Numbered from the stretch's first letter, positions 52,714 through 64,000 are shown. The stretch: 64,000 nucleotides of DNA from Symsagittifera roscoffensis (GCF_963678635.1 NC_087062.1:15861789-15925788); one strand, 5' to 3'. The notes: generated by a model from the letters alone, not told the origin. Program-made: numbers and translations.

Positions 52714-53467
52714 GTAAGTTCAATGTTAAAACTTATAATTATGTGCAAGTCATTAGAAATCAAGAAGCGGTTTTAAGATTTTTCAAAGAGGAAGCTTAAT
52801 TTTTGTGAAACCTTCCATTTTTAATAAGCAAAATTATCAATAATGTTATTTGATATATATTTTTTACTGTAATCTTTAAAGGGTTAGAATCTAAAAGGGG
52901 AGGATCTAAAAGGGGAAGAAAACAGGGACTGGTAAAGACCACGTATGCTCAAGTTAAATAAACCACAAATTTGTTTCAAGTAAACCTACAGTGCTGATTT
53001 AATTTATCCAAACAAAAATGAACAAATAAATTGCCCCATAATAATTCCGCTAAAATTCTTAGCAAGTTTTGTCTTCATCATTTTTTGTTCAAAGTCAACC
53101 CTATTTGAGAAAAATACGTTTTAAATTTCAAGTTTAATTCGTTTGGTCCGAATAATTTAAACCAACACTGTATATTGGAATATATGCAACATGCGTATTT
53201 CAACTAGGAACTATTGCCTAAACCTCATGCGACAAGTAAAGATCAGGGGTGCCCAAGTCACTAGCATCTCGACTGAAAAGACGGAGTAATTAACAATTTA
53301 AGTGTCATTCGTACCAACTGGTTGCTAGAATCAACCCACATAAAATTGTGCGGCAAAAAAAAACATTTAACAAAACTCATTTCTGCAAGCAGACACTAAC
53401 AAATAAAAGGTCTATTTTCGGTATATATTTCTAATTTTGATCTTTCATTTTTATTTTCGGATTTTAG

Positions 53468-53767
53468 CTCCTATGATTCCCACTGCAGTCTCCCACTGGT
53501 CTCCCTGGATGGTCACCAAAGTAGACACTGCTCGGAATCGGTGGAGCGAGACCAGACTCAGAGTCCAATACACCTCCGACACGTCTCTGGACGCCTCGGA
53601 CAATTTCAAGTTCCAGGCATCCGGGAGGAACTGTTCTTTAATTGTTGCGGATACCTGTCCCCAGTCGAGTGTGATGGTGGATCTCCTGAACACGTGGACT
53701 GAGTGGTCTCCGTGCAGCAGTGCTTGCGGCGAGGGAAGGAGGATCCGAAAACGCAAGAAGTGCATGG
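53468..53767 (+). CDS. Sema5: Semaphorin exon 3 (TSP1 repeats)
   Basis: Acceptor ATTTTAG at 53467, donor at 53768 (gttggt, a weaker site), phase 1 at both ends. It contains an atypical TSP1-like unit (SHWSPWM) and the first half of a canonical one (WTEWSPCSSACGEG) that continues in exon 4. Confidence 0.78.
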
Positions 53768-54248
53768 GTTGGTTATTTTGATTCCAGTTTTTGTAGTTTG
53801 ACAACTTTTTTCGAGTCTAACTTTTCACGATTAAGTATAGCCAATAGACAGATGGAAAAGGTCAATGAAAGCATTTAAACAAAAAAAAAACTTACTTGTT
53901 TTAAAAAAAATCTCAACTTTCGAATTTCAAAAAAATAGATCTCTATTTCTAAAACAATTTATGATTGGCACTTTTTTGATAAAATTAACCCCATTTGAGA
54001 AAACTGGATCAAAATGTAACACTCTTATTTCGCTGAGAAATCTGAAAACTAAATTCCACTTTCGAAACTAAAAGCCGATCACATTTTTCGTGACGTTAAA
54101 AGTTTTGCTGTTAGTGTAGTTTGCTTTCCTTTTAATATAGTATTGAATTGAATTTACAAAAATCAAAAGCCAAACCACGAAAAAGTAAATTTGATCCTAA
54201 AGAAATTTTAAGACTTATCCTGAAAAAAAAATCACCGCGACCTCTATT

Positions 54249-54275
54249 AGAGTCTGAACTAAGTTCATCGACTCT
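54249..54275. repeat. 27-bp near-palindrome, copy 1
   Basis: AGAGTC-TGAAC-TAA-GTTCA-TC-GACTCT; a nearly identical copy with one or two changes is at 54846-54872, so the two flank the SINE-like sequence at 54575-54655. Confidence 0.6.
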
Positions 54276-54574
54276 TTAAAAAATCATCGCAACCTATGCA
54301 CAGAGGCAAAGATACACCTCGCATACACAAGCAAAAATATGAACGATAATGCTACTGGGAAACTGAATGAGTAAAACTTTAAGTCTACAAAATTTCTTAA
54401 GTGACGCACGTCAATTATGAGTCTAGATAATTGCTAAGTGACGCAAGCCAATTATGACGCATTAGCAGTACCAGTTAATTTGAAAAAAAAGAAGAAGTTT
54501 ACCAACTAACATGCCTCAATTTATAGAGCGGACGCATTTTAACTAGTATACGAGAAAGTTCTTTAAAAAAACAT

Positions 54575-54655
54575 CTGACCATGTCCAGGTTCGAACCCTC
54601 TTATTTTGTCGCGGGTCTCCTTCCCTACCTCTACGCTACAGATCCATGATACCTT
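54575..54655 (-). repeat. tRNA-derived SINE-like sequence 2
   Basis: Minus strand: A-box-like TGTAGCGTAGAGGTAGGG and a perfect B-box GGTTCGAACC. It aligns with the sequence at 35836-35913 (shared AAAAT and TTCGAA-CTG-CA-GG). It is not a tRNA: acceptor and anticodon stems do not form. Located in semaphorin intron 3. Confidence 0.6.
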
Positions 54656-54845
54656 GAAGCTTAAGTGCTATTTGTAATATAATAGTCTGTGTTAATATCC
54701 TTAACATTGGCTGCACTTAATAGCTGGTTATTGATCAAAATGAACAATTTTTTTTGCACAAATCTTTGCGTCGCAACAATATTTACGACTAAGGTTGGAA
54801 AAAAAAGAGAGTTCATACTATAACACAAGCTTTGCTTTTGTAATA

Positions 54846-54872
54846 AGAGTCTGAACTACGTTCATCGACTCT
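54846..54872. repeat. 27-bp near-palindrome, copy 2
   Basis: Second copy of the AGAGTC...GACTCT dyad found at 54249-54275, ~600 bp apart in the same intron. Confidence 0.6.
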
Positions 54873-55210
54873 TAGACAAAAAATACGACAATAGCTAGTT
54901 TCATAATTTAATTAAACTCTTAAATTGTGGGATGGATGATTTTTTTAAGAAAAAAATGAGCAGATAGTGCAATTGAAATAATGTCGAAGTGTTAAAAATC
55001 AAAAGACTCCACACCAGAAATGTGTAATCAAAAATATTAGCAAAAATGTCTTTTAAAAACCAACTCCTGCTTCCATATGAGCTCCTTTCAATCAGTTTTA
55101 GGTTGCTAAATTATGACGTCATAATACAAAAGCTGTCATTAAGATATCATATTTTTGATATTTGGTACACGAGACGATTGTTAACTAAAGCAGTTTTACT
55201 GAATATTCAG

Positions 55211-55405
55211 GAATGGTATGTTCCGGCGAGGAGACAGAAACTGAGACGTGCAATGAGAAGTCGTGTCCCCACGAGGGAGGAGATGGAGGGGCAGCTGACC
55301 TGCTGTGTTGGAGTGAGTGGACTGCCTGTAGCAGCGAGTGCGGCAGTGGCATCCGAACCAGACAGAGGATATGTCCCACCAATAACTACTACAACTGCAT
55401 GGATG
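55211..55405 (+). CDS. Sema5: Semaphorin exon 4 (TSP1 repeats)
   Basis: Acceptor AATATTCAG at 55210, donor GTAAGT at 55406, phase 1. It completes the TSP1 of exon 3 (CSGEETETETC) and holds another canonical start, CWSEWTACSSECGSG. All introns between exons 1-5 have phase 1, as is common for extracellular module exons. Confidence 0.82.
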
Positions 55406-55780
55406 GTAAGTATCATTTGTCATTTCAGAACCACTAATAAAAAAGTATCCCTAAATAGTCTCTAGTATCCCTAGAATCTCGCAAGCAGCCCTCAGTATCT
55501 AGCAATCCTTGTAGAGAGGAACAAAAAACCACGAGAAAGGAAATGAAAATTAAGTTGACGCATTTATATCAAACTCTGCAAAATTTAAAAGCCAACTTAT
55601 TAAAAAACCAGACCCAAAAAATTGTGTCCACCTCATTTTGTTTAAGATTTTTTTTACATTTACTTGAACGACATCCGATAAAATAGCAAAATATCTGATA
55701 AAGGAATTTTAAAAAGATAGAAGATAACAAGACAGACTTTACAGGTAAAGACTGATAACCAATCAACTTTTATATTCCAG

Positions 55781-56421
55781 GCAAGCAGACTGATAATCAA
55801 GAATGCGACGGAACAAGCTGTCAATTTTCCCCACCATTGAACCACAATCTGCGCCTTATAGATACATGTCGACACAAACTTGTCGAAGAGTACAAATGCG
55901 TGGGACCCAAATGCGAATCTGATCACGTTTTCAAACCTTGTGGCGACCAAACTTACCCTCTTGACTCAAGCGAAGTAGAAGGAATGACCTTGAAAAATGA
56001 TGACAACGATGGAGCTGTAGATATGAAGATATACATTCTATCGGTGACTGTAACCGCGATTCTAGTAGCTATGATGTTTTGCATATTCATGGTCATAGCT
56101 CGTAAATGCCAGAGACATGATCGAACTTCGGACCATCAGCCCAAAATTTACGACCAGCTACCACCTGTTGACCCGATAGTTGACCTTGGGGTACCTGTCG
56201 GGGGACGATTGAGTCATCAGATGGCAAATGACACGCTTGGAATCTGTTCAGATTCGTTCAACATGTCAAGTAGCCACATGCTGCCCCATATCTGGAACAG
56301 AGACCAGACTATGAACACGTTCAACGACAATGATCAACCTATCAACAATGGATTCTTTTCGGTTGACTACAGGTTAATATTCAATATAATTCCCCAGAAT
56401 GAAATGAAATACTTTAACTAA
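55781..56421 (+). CDS. Sema5: Semaphorin exon 5 (stalk end, transmembrane, cytoplasmic tail)
   Basis: Acceptor TATTCCAG at 55780. It encodes the end of the last TSP1 and a short Cys-containing stalk. A ~24-residue transmembrane helix (56027-56098; IYILSVTVTAILVAMMFCIF) follows, then a basic stop-transfer (ARKCQRH) and a ~100-residue cytoplasmic tail. The frame stops at 56421. A possible donor (ACAG/gttaat) at 56373 means the tail could instead splice to an exon further downstream, past the hAT element. Confidence 0.8.
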
Positions 56422-56518
56422 ATTAAAGTAGCCGTAGATGGCGAATTTACCTCTTAAATTGATTTCATTGTTCCGGCAACTGAAAAGGGAGAGGAACTTC
56501 GTCATCGAGTGTTTTAGA

Positions 56519-58075
56519 CAGGGTTACCACTTCGTTCAGATCAAAAATCTGACCAGAGATATCATCAAAAAACTGACCATTTTGCTGACCTTTTTTTTAT
56601 ATCTGAACTACAACTATGAAAAAACTTTTGTGAACGTTTAACGTTGAATTTCAAGGAAATGTTTATTTAAGCAACGTGGAAATGACATTATTGGAGTCCT
56701 GCTCATGTTTGAACACGGCACCACTTCTAGAAAGCTCGAGCAGGGTTTTCCGTTTCTTTGCTTCTGCGAGCTTAGTTTCGGCTTCTTCCACTTCCTTGTC
56801 CACTTCTTTTAGTTCTTTTTCTTGTTTATGAGACGCCTTGACACTTTCCAAAAGGGAATCTGTAGGCTCAAAATCTTCGAAGTCATCCCTGTCAAAGTTA
56901 TCTGCAATGACCCGATACGCATTGTACATCTCCAGTCCCAGATTGCAGCGATAATCATTTTCGAAAAACTTCATTTTACTGAACCCTGACTCAACCATCA
57001 TATTGTGAGGGCAAAGTACTAAGACTGACTCCACGAGTTTCATCAAAGGCGCTTGTGCATCAAGTTCTTTTTTGCTGAATAATTCAAACAACGAAAAAGA
57101 AACTGTTTGTGTGACTCGCAATTGGGCCAAATCATCTAGAATTTGCGTCGAAGACAACTTGAAGGAGGCACTTTCCTAACCGCTGTTGAAGAAAGAAACT
57201 TCCGAAATCTGATTAGTAGTTTCTTCAAAAGAAACTCATCAAATTTGTTCCACTGCGTAGTTACTTCTGTAATTTCATTGTCATTCAACTTGCACAACTC
57301 CTCGTATACCAACGTATACAAATCAGTTTTCAGTTCCTTCGTTACGAGATACCGAACTTTTCGTGTACCTTCCACATGATGAACAATCCAGTATTCCAAC
57401 CTGACTTTTCTATGGTGCGTCGATTCGTCAACATGCAGCACAAAAACAGAGCCTGCAGTTTCCTGAATCATTTTCTCAATAACCAAGGGCGCAATAGCAA
57501 GGCGTATAACATAACCTGCCTTGGTTCTTCCGCAGTCAATATCCGAAACGAAGAATCGGGGAACATCTTCGAGTAACATTTTCGCTTTCTTGACGCACTA
57601 TCGCTAGATTTCAATGAGTTTCCATCCACTAGTCGCAAGCAATGAATGATCGTAGCCTTCAACCGCCCATTTTCTTGAGTTACAATAGGTGCTATACGGC
57701 ATTGTATATTCGGTTGACTTGCAGCAGAACTAGCAGCAGCGGTGTGATTCGCGGATGATGCATGTCTTCCCAGCGTCTGTATACCTGATTTCACACCAAT
57801 AACTTTCCCCGGACACAGTATACACCTGGCTTTGTCGGGAACTGCTACTGCCTAGGGGTGTGTCTCTTTCCACGCCTCTTGAAACTTGCACACACCCATC
57901 TCTCTGAAAAACAAAAATTTGATTTTATGCCGAGTTGCCAGAAAGTGAACCACTAGTAACAAGAAAAAAACAAGTATCATGGCAAAAAAACGTATATTCT
58001 GACTTTTTCTGACCTCCGACCAAATAACTGACCATTTCTGACTGGTCAGAAAAATCTGACCAAGTGGAAACCCTG
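56519..58075 (-). mobile_element. hAT-family DNA transposon with 8-bp target duplication
   Basis: Ends are inverted repeats starting CAGGGTT(A/T)CCACTT and continuing with imperfect CAGAT...TCTGACC blocks (left 56519-56555, right 58040-58075). It is flanked on both sides by the 8-bp duplication GTTTTAGA (56511-56518 and 58076-58083). End sequence, duplication length and the decayed transposase all identify hAT. The perfect duplication suggests fairly recent insertion, although the transposase is broken. It lies ~100 bp downstream of the semaphorin stop codon, in its 3' UTR or a last intron. Confidence 0.92.
56663..57910 (-). pseudogene. hAT transposase, frameshifted
   Basis: Reading on the minus strand: a BED-type zinc finger (CILC, then LGRHASSANH; ~57850-57740), then a block with MFPDS and CGRTKAGYV, a catalytic-region segment (FVLHVDES, 57579-57136), and the C-terminal hAT dimerisation region (LMKLVESVLVLCPHNMMVESGFS, 57157-56663) followed by a Glu/Lys coiled-coil tail. 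Frames shift at ~57580 and ~57150 and the central part is shorter than in active hATs, so this copy is a non-autonomous deletion derivative. Confidence 0.8.
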
Positions 58076-58606
58076 GTTTTAGAATTCGTTTTTTATAACT
58101 TTTTTGTCACGCAGAATCAGGTAACACAAATTAACGTCAATTGGAGACTAGTGATATAACATACAGGAGCCATTAAAATTGCAATTCGATCATTATTAAA
58201 ATTTCCAAATTTTTCTTGGTGTCTTGAAAAACCGGTTGCAGAATTTTGATTTTTAGTCCAATTCAACAGCGAGCAAAACAAGCTATTAGAGCGTAAAGCA
58301 TTTTAGTAATTGTTTTTTTTTTATTTCGAAAACTATTTTTTAAATTACAACATATGGTCGGTCGGTACGGTATATTCTGTGCTACGGGTACAAGCACCTG
58401 CAACTTTTTCCGAACACTTGCGCAGCTATCGGCCTACTGGTTCTGTTCTAAGGGGACATACTTGGATTCAATGAACCTATATCAATAACCAACCTTGGGC
58501 TAAAAATTTAAGAATTGCATTTGACAAAATCTTTTTTAATGCTGATAAACTTTTAATGACTTGAATTTCGCCTGACATTGAATCAGAATTAAATTGATTG
58601 TTTGAA

Positions 58607-59027
58607 GCTGAGAGTAGGGTGGCGTCCATTATGATGGAGGGACCGAATGTTGGATATTTATTTTCTGCCAATCAGAATTGAGTATTAAAAAATCTTGAAG
58701 ACCGAATTACTCTAGGCGATTAAAATTAATATTGAACAATCAAAAAATAAGCAGGTTTACAAAAATTCAATTAATTCGAAACTGAGTCGGGTATTGGAAA
58801 AAACGTACAACAGATTTTTAAAAATGATTAATAAAACAAATTCTACACAAAAATCTACACGAATTGTAGAGCAAAACTATGCTGTGCTGCTATAATTCAC
58901 TTTCTGTAAAAAATTGTGAAAAATGTGGGCAAAAATAATTAAGATAATAGGAACGCCTAATCATTCTGATTGGCTAAAAATTTTCCATCATTCGGTCCTT
59001 CCATCAAGAGAATACCCTCCTGAGAGC
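58607..59027. mobile_element. MITE with ~75-bp inverted ends
   Basis: Left arm 58607-58683 and right arm ~58955-59027 are inverted copies: GCTGAGAGTAGGGT versus GCTCTCAGGAGGGT, then GATGGA(G/A)GGACCGAATG and GCCAATCAGAAT. The centre is AT-rich and noncoding. No clear target duplication or family assignment. Confidence 0.7.
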
Positions 59028-59955
59028 AGCTATATACGGCGCCAACTTTCTGGTCCCTCGAAACTCAAAATAATATTCTCTGGCTAGAACATCGCTGGCT
59101 AGATTATATAAGTGTACACGTTTGTTTGTACGTTTGAACACGTTTCAGATATTCGAAGCAACGCAAGCACGAGATGCAAGAATACCAAAGAGGGGGTTAC
59201 CTTTACGGCACATTGAACACCAGAAGAACAAACCAGCCGCCCATGTGGCAGTGATGCGAAAAATCAAGGATCTTTCGAACCTTCAACTCGCCGGATCAGC
59301 AATGCTACTCCAAACATAATTGTTTAATTTCACTTTACCAAACTTTCTGCCTCTTTACTTTTTCGCCTCTTAGATTTTTAAGCTTAAGTTCATTCTGAAA
59401 ACCTCGTATTCCAAATCAAATAATTAATAACTCATACCAATAGATAAATTTACAATTCTACTTGAAATTTCTAAATCAAGCTAAAAAAGACAAAAATATC
59501 AAGAACAAATTCTTTCTCATGAAAATAATCTTGTTTCGCGACTTCAGTTCACACGGGCGAGCTATTTTGCAAAATGTTTTGAAAAATTAATTTATGGCGA
59601 CTAGCTAGTATCTATCTCATAGGGTTTATATTAGATCAAAGAAGATAGAAAGTTCGATACACAGACAACCAAAATATATTTGTTATATTTCTTAAGTGTT
59701 AAGTTAAAAGTACTTCAGAATTAATTATACAAAATTTATGCGTTCTTTTTTACACATTTTTGAAGCCCAAATATTTGAAACCCAAACAATGCATAATAAT
59801 AGCATAAGATGCGAAATGGTTAAGATCTTGAAAAAAATTAAAGTAAGAGTCAATACTTCTTACTTCTGCTTACTTCTGAGTATTATAGTAAGTTATTAGT
59901 ACTATAGACTTAGAGTAGTAAAGTACTGATGGAAAGAATCATCAAGTTTCAGTTA
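59028..59955. other. Intergenic DNA
   Basis: AT-rich. A 65-codon plus frame (59122-59319) has balanced composition but no recognised family and no splice context that I can support. Confidence 0.4.
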
Positions 59956-60145
59956 TTAATCACAAATCCGACTTTTTAAGTTTTTAAGGATTTGTTGAGG
60001 ATGTCTGAAAAAGAAGCTGTCGTGTCTGTATTTGAACTTTGAGCGGAGTGGCACGTCGGCCTTCGGGTAGATGAGGTGTAAATGAAGGTGATCGACTGAG
60101 ATGAGGGGTGGGTAGTGGAAACCAACTAAGACATCGTCACCCAGT
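59956..60145 (-). CDS. Hint3: HIT-domain protein, HINT3-like: exon 2
   Basis: Acceptor TTGTTTCAG just upstream (minus strand) at 60146; stop TAA at 59958-59956. It carries the histidine-triad motif HLHLHL in the context SVDHLHLHLIYP, preceded by GFHYPPLISV and followed by a conserved FFFRHPQQIL stretch, as in HINT3-type nucleotide hydrolases (purine nucleoside phosphoramidase-like). It joins exon 1 in frame through a phase-2 intron of ~1.4 kb. Confidence 0.85.
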
Positions 60146-61583
60146 CTGAAACAATTCAAAACAAGACTGTTCATATCAAGGCGCAGCCCTGAATGTTCCG
60201 GGTGTCTATCAAATCTATGGATAAGTGTTCAGCTTAAGAAATATTGATGAAATTTTCAAAAAAAAAGAAAAAAAATTTTTGAAGATTTTTTAAAAAATCA
60301 TCCCCCACGCCAATGTAAAGTAGAAAATGATCTATTTCTCATACAGCAAAGTTTTAAATATACCAAATAGCATACCTCAATTCAATTGAGAACGATTTTT
60401 AAGACGGATTAAATCTCCGCTTACGCGTTAGTAGAACGAAACATCGCTCGTTAAAAGTCCTAAATTGACTATCTTTAAAACCCCATGACTTAACAATAAA
60501 CGATCTCAGATGAAATATATATTTTTTTAATTTCAGCTCAAGGCAACAATACCTTTCGAATGATTTTTTAAAACTCCGCAAAAATTGCTAGTTACAATAC
60601 AAAATTTGAGAAAAAATTCACCCTGAGCGATTTCAAAAATCGGAACAACTACGATCAAAGTCAGCTGCGGTCGATGACCTCCAAAATGTTTTTCAAGGCA
60701 CCTTTTTCCCCAGCTAACTTCCTTCTTACTAATTTGTTCGTCAGTTACGTGGGAAGGATATATGTTACCCAATATGCCGGAGCCGATCCCACCTTAAGAA
60801 GGTCGATTACACTGGGCCCCTCCAACGGTAATCAAAGTGGTGTGCGAACCATCGACCTTCAAGGTACCTTAATACACCCTCGCGGATAGCGGCTTGATTT
60901 CCGGTCTCCATTTTCGAAAAAGCTTTAATTGAGAAAAATATATCAAAAAGACGTCACTTCAACTAAAAACGAGCCTATCAAATTTAATAATGATATATTT
61001 GAAAGATTACTTCCTCAGTGAAAGGTAGCTTTTTATGGCGGTTTTAAGGCAAGAGTAGTGCTCTAGTAACTTTGTAAAAGCTGAAACAGAAAAAAGTAGG
61101 ATTTTTTGTAGACTCTAAAACAGATCCTTCTTTCCTTTGATCTCTGTCAGGATACACGTTCCTTCTTGATAACCAGTAAGAAGACCAATTCTCTATCTGC
61201 AATGAGAACTCACAAACTGCAACTATTTCTGATTGATACAAAATGCACCAACTATATACCATTTTTTAGCTGCATGCGCTATTATTATATACCAAGTATT
61301 TATTTTTAGCTGTAGAAAAGAATTCTCAATTCATCTCTAAGAAACAGTTAGTTTCGAAGTTTAGCGGAAAAGGAGCGCCGATCTGATCAAGAACGATCAG
61401 GACCCAAGTAAGTGGGTCATCATAATCTTTTTGAAGAGAAAATCCACTGTTCCATACCTTAAATATCGGCGGTACTTGTGCGGAATTCAGAACCAAGTTT
61501 TTGCCCTTTTGTGGAATCAGTAACACTATTTGGAATTCACTAACAAATGCTGATACATTCCGCAATGGAATGAACTGACTAAC

Positions 61584-61852
61584 CTGTCTTCTGAGAAGCC
61601 AGTCTCACTTGTCAATGCTTTCAGTCCCTCTTTCCAAATTTCATCTACTAATGAAGCATGAGCCGATTTAAGATTCTTCACAGTCTTAATGTGCTCAACA
61701 GGACACGCCAGCAAATGATGAGCTGAGGCAGGGGATCGATCTCTGAACACTACCACAGTTTCAGTTCGAGCAATTATTTTCTTCGAGTCATTTTCCACGA
61801 TGCTGCAAAAAGTACAGCCCTGTTGTTTGTTTGACGAAAAAAGTTGGCCCAT
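61584..61852 (-). CDS. Hint3: HIT-domain protein, HINT3-like: exon 1
   Basis: ATG at 61852 gives a start followed by CTFCSIV, the zinc-type Cys pair region of HIT proteins. V-V-V-F-R-D-R-S-P-A-S-A-H-H-L-L-A and PVEHIKT follow, matching the N-terminal half of the HIT fold. Donor GTTAGT begins at 61583. With exon 2 the protein is ~152 residues, the usual size. Beyond the donor the frame reads on only ~18 codons and loses similarity, which supports the splice. Confidence 0.85.
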
Positions 61853-62575
61853 TTGACACCCACGCGTGCATTTGTGGTCTGAAACTACGCCTCACAAGTT
61901 CAATAAGACCTTTTGCCCGTTTCAAGGTCAAAAACTTACAAATAAGAAACAAAATCAAAGAAAGCAAAGCAAATAAGAATAGACAATTTGCTTTGCAAGT
62001 GAAACAGAAGTTCTGAGAATTCATTTTCCAAAAAAGTTTAAGCGCAAAGACGGAGCCTAGCCTTAAACTACTTGCGATGCAACGCAAACAGCATGGTCAG
62101 CTATTCTAAAAAGAGACAAAAGCCAAGAAATCGGAGCTCTTCCAAAAACATTGAAACTTCAAACGCTTGACTCGAATGAAGTTCAATTTGCGAAGATACA
62201 CATCAAGACAATTTTTTGCTTAATTAAATTAGTATTGGGACAAAAGCTTTCCAAGCGGCAAATAAACCGACAAAGTCTGTGTGGATCTCAATAAATAGCT
62301 CCAATAAGAAAGTTCGCAATGAAGTCCAACTCCAAACCTTTGCCGTCTCAAGCATGGGCGTTACCTCTGCGCAAAATAGGCAGAGCCAGGTATTGGCTTT
62401 GAAACTCATAAACTTCACACATCCAAGATTTGTGATAACATTTTTCACAGGAAAAAATTCCGGTATCAGTTTGCGATTATTCCTAATTTTTTTTGTGCGA
62501 GTCTGGGGGGAGACTTACAAATTAGCTGAGATTAACTACCCGTTCCCTTCCTTATCGAGTATTTTTCGCCACTAG
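61853..62575. other. Upstream region of the HIT gene
   Basis: It should contain the HIT promoter. An overlapping minus frame (62087-61788, 99 codons) has a hydrophobic stretch but is in a different frame from the HIT exon and is probably chance. No other gene is seen. Confidence 0.35.
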
Positions 62576-62649
62576 CTTAAAATGAATCAACATGAAGAAT
62601 TTTTTTTGCTCTAATTTCGTGCAATTTGTTTATATTGATTCATTTTAAG
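62576..62649. repeat. Short perfect inverted repeat
   Basis: CTTAAAATGAATCAA (62576-62590) and its exact complement (62635-62649) enclose 44 bp of AT-rich DNA. It looks like a tiny MITE or hairpin. Confidence 0.7.
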
Positions 62650-63220
62650 ATAGTTGCAAAAATTGAAACCGGTTTTTCTCAACAAGGAGGTAAAATGTAT
62701 TTTTATTCACAGATAGGCGTAGCTGAGCTTCGCAACACTTGCGATACAAAAAAAAATGCGCTTCAAGACTAGAAATGGAAGGAAAGACAAAAGGCAAAAA
62801 ATTGAAAAAATTACTTGTAAATATAACTTGAAAAAAGTCGAAAAAACTGCACCCACGGACATTGTGGCAATGTTTTAAAACAAGGGTATTTCAAAACAAT
62901 TTAAAACTGTGTTTTAAAACTCTTGTTGTTTTTCAATGTTCTTTATTAATGTTTTTTTTTCAACTTTACGGGCTCATTTTGCTTTATATACACCTCGTTT
63001 TGCTTAGATTGACAGCTTGCTAGGAACACTTAAAAGGTGTTATGAAAAACAATTTGTCTGACATTTCCTTTGAGACTAAGGCCTTTGTTCCGAATTCTTT
63101 GTTTGATGAGATTCGTTCACACCGATAGGGAGCGAAAATGATCACAAGCGGCCTTCTCTATGAGAAAATTGGACGAATCGTCAAAAGTTTTAATGTTAAG
63201 TTTGTAAATAATTTAAAACT

Positions 63221-63412
63221 TATATGCTTCTGGGTAAGCTATAATAAATAGATTTCATTTTAATTGCTTTCATTGATTTTGAAATGTGCTTTACCATACA
63301 ACGTGCAATCTCAAGTAACAGCCACAGATCGTGGACCTCGAATCAATCAACACAACAATCTAGTTACAATGCAAAAGGCAGAAAACGTTTTCAGAGAAAA
63401 ACTAATATCTGA
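63221..63412 (+). repeat. Direct duplication, copy 1 (192 bp)
   Basis: Almost identical to 63711-63902, spacing 490 bp, with only a few substitutions. It begins TATATGCTTCTGGGTAAGC, which in copy 2 is the end of an exon-like sequence plus its donor. It contains a short open frame of mixed composition (63264-63458). Confidence 0.85.
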
Positions 63413-63660
63413 AAAGAGTAACATTCTCATTGAAAACCAAAACTTAACAAAAGATTAAAATCGCACACAAATTTTTTTTATTAGGAACTAAATAAAGAGG
63501 CAAATACCAACCTTGCGTTTAGAATAATGCATCAAGCTCACTTAACACTAATGCAACAAAATCTTTGCTTGTAAAAAATTAGAAAAAGGCATTTGATTCT
63601 AAAATAATTATGAACTATAAATGTTACAGTTTGACAAAAAGTATACTTTTTTACTTTCAG

Positions 63661-63723
63661 ATTTCTTTTACCTTGATGTCCATGGGCTTCAAGTTAAGGA
63701 CCCTTGGCTGTATATGCTTCTGG
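63661..63723 (+). CDS. Candidate exon between splice-like sites (uncertain)
   Basis: Bounded by TTTTTTACTTTCAG and GTAAGC. One frame is open with balanced composition (FFYLDVHGLQVKDPWLYMLL). No family is recognised. It may belong to a gene that continues beyond the right edge. Confidence 0.3.
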
Positions 63724-63902
63724 GTAAGCTATAATAATTAGATTTCATTTTAATTGCTTTCATTGATTTTGAAATGTGCTTTACCATACAACATGCAATC
63801 TCAAGTAACAGCCACAGATTGTGGACCTCGAATCAATCAACACAACAATCTAGTTACAATGCAAAAGGCAGAAAACGTTTTCAGAGAAAAACTAATATCT
63901 GA
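63711..63902 (+). repeat. Direct duplication, copy 2 (192 bp)
   Basis: Second copy of 63221-63412. Both copies end at ACTAATATCTGA, after which the sequences differ completely, so the breakpoints are sharp. Confidence 0.85.
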
Positions 63903-64000
63903 TATGAACACTGTACATAGGCCAAACTATAAAACTACTAATAAAATACATTTATAAAAGATACAAAATAGTTTTCTCAGTTGCATTAGTTACTACTTGG

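Noticed and set aside
61788-62087. 99-codon minus-strand ORF overlapping the HIT start
   Set aside because: Different frame from the HIT exon and no family resemblance; it is partly a shadow of the HIT coding sequence.

Overview
This is a eukaryotic, animal (invertebrate) genomic window. The evidence is a spliced, TSP1-containing transmembrane semaphorin (50.0-56.4 kb), a spliced HINT3-like HIT gene (61.9-60.0 kb) and several metazoan transposon families. The flanking DNA is AT-rich and the host genes use the standard code. I cannot assign a phylum from sequence alone.

The left half (1-34,900) is two copies of one very large LTR retroelement, arranged tail to tail. Copy M (minus strand) runs from a 5' LTR at 34,900-33,959 to a truncated 3' LTR at 10,123-9,488, about 25.4 kb. 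Its order is a ~3 kb leader, gag with two CCHC knuckles, protease, RT, RNase H, integrase, a pol tail, then ~9 kb of additional ORFs in the same orientation: ORF A (295 aa, coiled coil), ORF B/C (long protein starting with a complete SGNH/GDSL hydrolase domain) and ORF D (~1,000-1,100 aa, cysteine-containing, unrecognised). Copy P (plus strand, 1-9,487) enters the window inside ORF B, carries ORFs B, C and D, and ends in a complete 3' LTR. P appears to have inserted inside M's 3' LTR. The pol order (PR-RT-RH-IN) is Ty3/gypsy. The A-D cargo in the env position is the most unusual part. Both copies are decayed (frameshifts, single in-frame stops, a tandem integrase duplication, a patchwork scar between gag and protease), but ORF D of P is open over 1,096 codons.

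The middle (34.9-50 kb) is a transposon graveyard. It holds a repeat pair, tRNA-derived SINE-like DNA, a decayed reverse transcriptase (37-39 kb), a strongly diverged and internally inverted relic of ORF D (39.3-41.7 kb), a FLYWCH/MULE transposase relic (46.2-44.9 kb) and degenerate duplications.

The right part holds the host genes. The semaphorin has its whole sema domain in one exon, then four exons with TSP1 repeats, a transmembrane segment and a cytoplasmic tail. Its introns contain a fold-back element and a SINE-like sequence. Just downstream is a hAT transposon with recognisable inverted ends and a perfect 8-bp target duplication, followed by a MITE, the HIT gene and a 490-bp-spaced duplication at the right edge.

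What ties the left half together is noncoding structure. A GGAC-W-GTCC palindrome with changing but self-complementary flanks recurs at the gene-block boundaries of the retroelement, and an LTR hairpin shows compensatory base changes between copies P and M.
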